Assembly (NCBI GenBank): GCA_025999455.1
Contig: AP024683.1
Coordinates: 2,053,501-2,117,500 of the forward strand
Reading direction: 5' to 3'
DNA from: Geminicoccaceae bacterium
Lineage (GTDB): Bacteria > Pseudomonadota > Alphaproteobacteria > Geminicoccales > Geminicoccaceae
Length of the DNA stretch: 64,000 nt
Shown here: positions 63,322-64,000 of the stretch, piece after piece
Layout: each line of letters opens with the position of its first letter
Position numbering within the stretch: the first letter of the stretch is position 1
Position numbers and translations under genes: made by a program
Notes under the pieces: generated by a model
The model's input: only the letters and a program-made list of their open reading frames with translations
Told to the model about the DNA's origin: nothing
The model's database searches: none

Positions 63322-64000
63322 GCCTCGCCCTTGTAGATCGCGATCACCCGATCCAAGAGCGCGAGCGCGTCTTCCTTGCGGCGCTGGAAGCTGTTGCGGC
63401 CGATGATCGAGCCGTGGCCGCCGCCGTCGCGGATCTGCCGGATCTCGGCGAGCACGCCTTCGGTGTCCTTGGCCTCGCCGCCCGAGAAGACGACGAGCCG
63501 CTTGCCGGCGAAAGCCGCCTGCATGACGTGGGCGACCCGCTCGGCGAGCGTGCCCATCGGGACCCCGGCCTTCTCGTAGGCGGGCTTGGCGGCATCCAGG
63601 TCGATCCGGGCGGTGGGCGGCTTCACCTTGATGACGTGCGCGCCCATGAGCGCCGCCATGTGCGCCGCATAGGCCACGATGTCGAGCGCCGTCTCGCCTT
63701 CCTTCGAGACCTTGCCGCCGCGCGGATAGGACCAGACGACGACCAAGAGGCCCTTGGACTTGGCCTCGCGGGTGATCTCGCGGAGCTCTTCCTGCTGGGC
63801 GTAGCAGGCGTCCGAGCCCGGGTAGATCGTGAAGCCCACGCCGATGCAACCCAGCCGGAGCGCGTCGTCGACCGTCGCGGTCACGGCCTGGTCGGGGGTG
63901 CCGGCGGCGAGGCTGTTGGCGCTGTTGAGCTTCAAGATGAGCGGCACCTCGCCGGCGTAGGAAGCGGCACCGGCCTCGAGCGGACCCAAGGGGGCGGCGT
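63318..64000 (-). CDS. Class I fructose-bisphosphate aldolase (DhnA/FbaB type), start off window
   Basis: The C-terminal 227 codons of a class I (Schiff-base) aldolase; the start lies beyond position 64000. Seen: GEVPLILKLNSANSL, GCIGVGFTIYPGSDACY, VVVWSYPRGGKVS, the Schiff-base lysine in AHVIKVKPPTARID, VVFSGGEAKDTEG and GGGHGSIIGRNSFQR. This archaeal-type enzyme cleaves or forms fructose-1,6-bisphosphate. Its stop overlaps the ThiE-like gene's start, a typical coupled pair. Confidence 0.92.
   Translation of the reverse strand, partial: AAPLGPLEAGAASYAGEVPLILKLNSANSLAAGTPDQAVTATVDDALRLGCIGVGFTIYPGSDACYAQQEELREITREAKSKGLLVVVWSYPRGGKVSKEGETALDIVAYAAHMAALMGAHVIKVKPPTARIDLDAAKPAYEKAGVPMGTLAERVAHVMQAAFAGKRLVVFSGGEAKDTEGVLAEIRQIRDGGGHGSIIGRNSFQRRKEDALALLDRVIAIYKGEA

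Overview
This is 64 kb of a very GC-rich (about 70 % by eye), tightly packed chromosome. The gene content points to an alphaproteobacterium. It has an RpoH-type sigma factor next to rluD, an ispH-thrB-rnhA run beside a peroxiredoxin, an FzlA-like GST next to queG, an FnrN/FnrL-type oxygen sensor with a C-x2-C-x7-C cluster, an NDUFS4-like complex I accessory subunit, and several TRAP/ABC transport operons. I cannot name the genus. Genes commonly overlap by 4 bp (GTGA, ATGA, TTGA), and GTG/TTG starts are frequent.

Layout. 1-7.1 kb: a truncated beta-hydroxyacid dehydrogenase, a tandem DUF29 pair, a Gfo/Idh/MocA oxidoreductase, then an fzlA-like gene, queG and an SDR gene. That last group is interrupted by two small unknown genes and by a convergent CARF-RelE fusion, a CRISPR type III-style ancillary effector. 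7.1-11 kb: a polyamine-type ABC transporter (binding protein and two permeases, no ATPase) and a flavodoxin-fold quinone reductase. 11-16.3 kb: an SDR, the divergent vitamin B6 salvage pair pdxH/pdxY, an epimerase and RNase D. 16.3-18.4 kb: an FNR-family regulator preceded by a near-perfect FNR box, and an MFS transporter. 18.3-24.3 kb: a minus-strand operon eda-pgi-glgB-glgA joining Entner-Doudoroff and glycogen metabolism. 24.5-29.5 kb: hsp20 with a likely RpoH promoter, an NDUFS4-like gene, tRNA-Glu, an RNA uracil methyltransferase, rluD and rpoH. 30-38.5 kb: a lytic transglycosylase in unbroken frame with YqgE, a peroxiredoxin, rnhA-thrB-ispH, a Bcr/CflA transporter, an unknown Cys-rich protein and a DUF1330 protein. 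37.6-45.3 kb: a catabolic operon of two beta-hydroxyacid dehydrogenases, a TRAP transporter, an enoyl-CoA hydratase, a CaiB CoA-transferase and a PdxA2-like dehydrogenase. 45.3-50.4 kb: an unknown protein, a DUF362 protein, an SDR, a cold-shock gene, tRNA-Thr and a class III aminotransferase. 50.4-54.3 kb: trehalose operon otsB-GH15-otsA. 54.3-56 kb: a decayed amino-acid ABC transporter (two amber stops, two single-base frameshifts). 56-60 kb: an MFS transporter, an MBL hydrolase and a GMC oxidoreductase. 60.65-61.53 kb: an orphan, degenerate CRISPR array with a 61-bp period (type I-E-like, 15 units). 61.5-64 kb: suhB, a ThiE-like gene and a class I fructose-bisphosphate aldolase cut by the window edge.

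How it fits together. Carbon storage and stress form one theme: glycogen synthesis, trehalose synthesis, Hsp20/RpoH, cold shock and an FNR regulator. The most unusual element is the pair of CRISPR relics: a CARF-RelE effector at 5-6 kb and a mutated array at 60.6-61.5 kb, with no cas adaptation, cascade or cas10 gene anywhere in the window. The operon at 37.6-45.3 kb combines chemistry not usually seen together and may encode an uncharacterised catabolic route.
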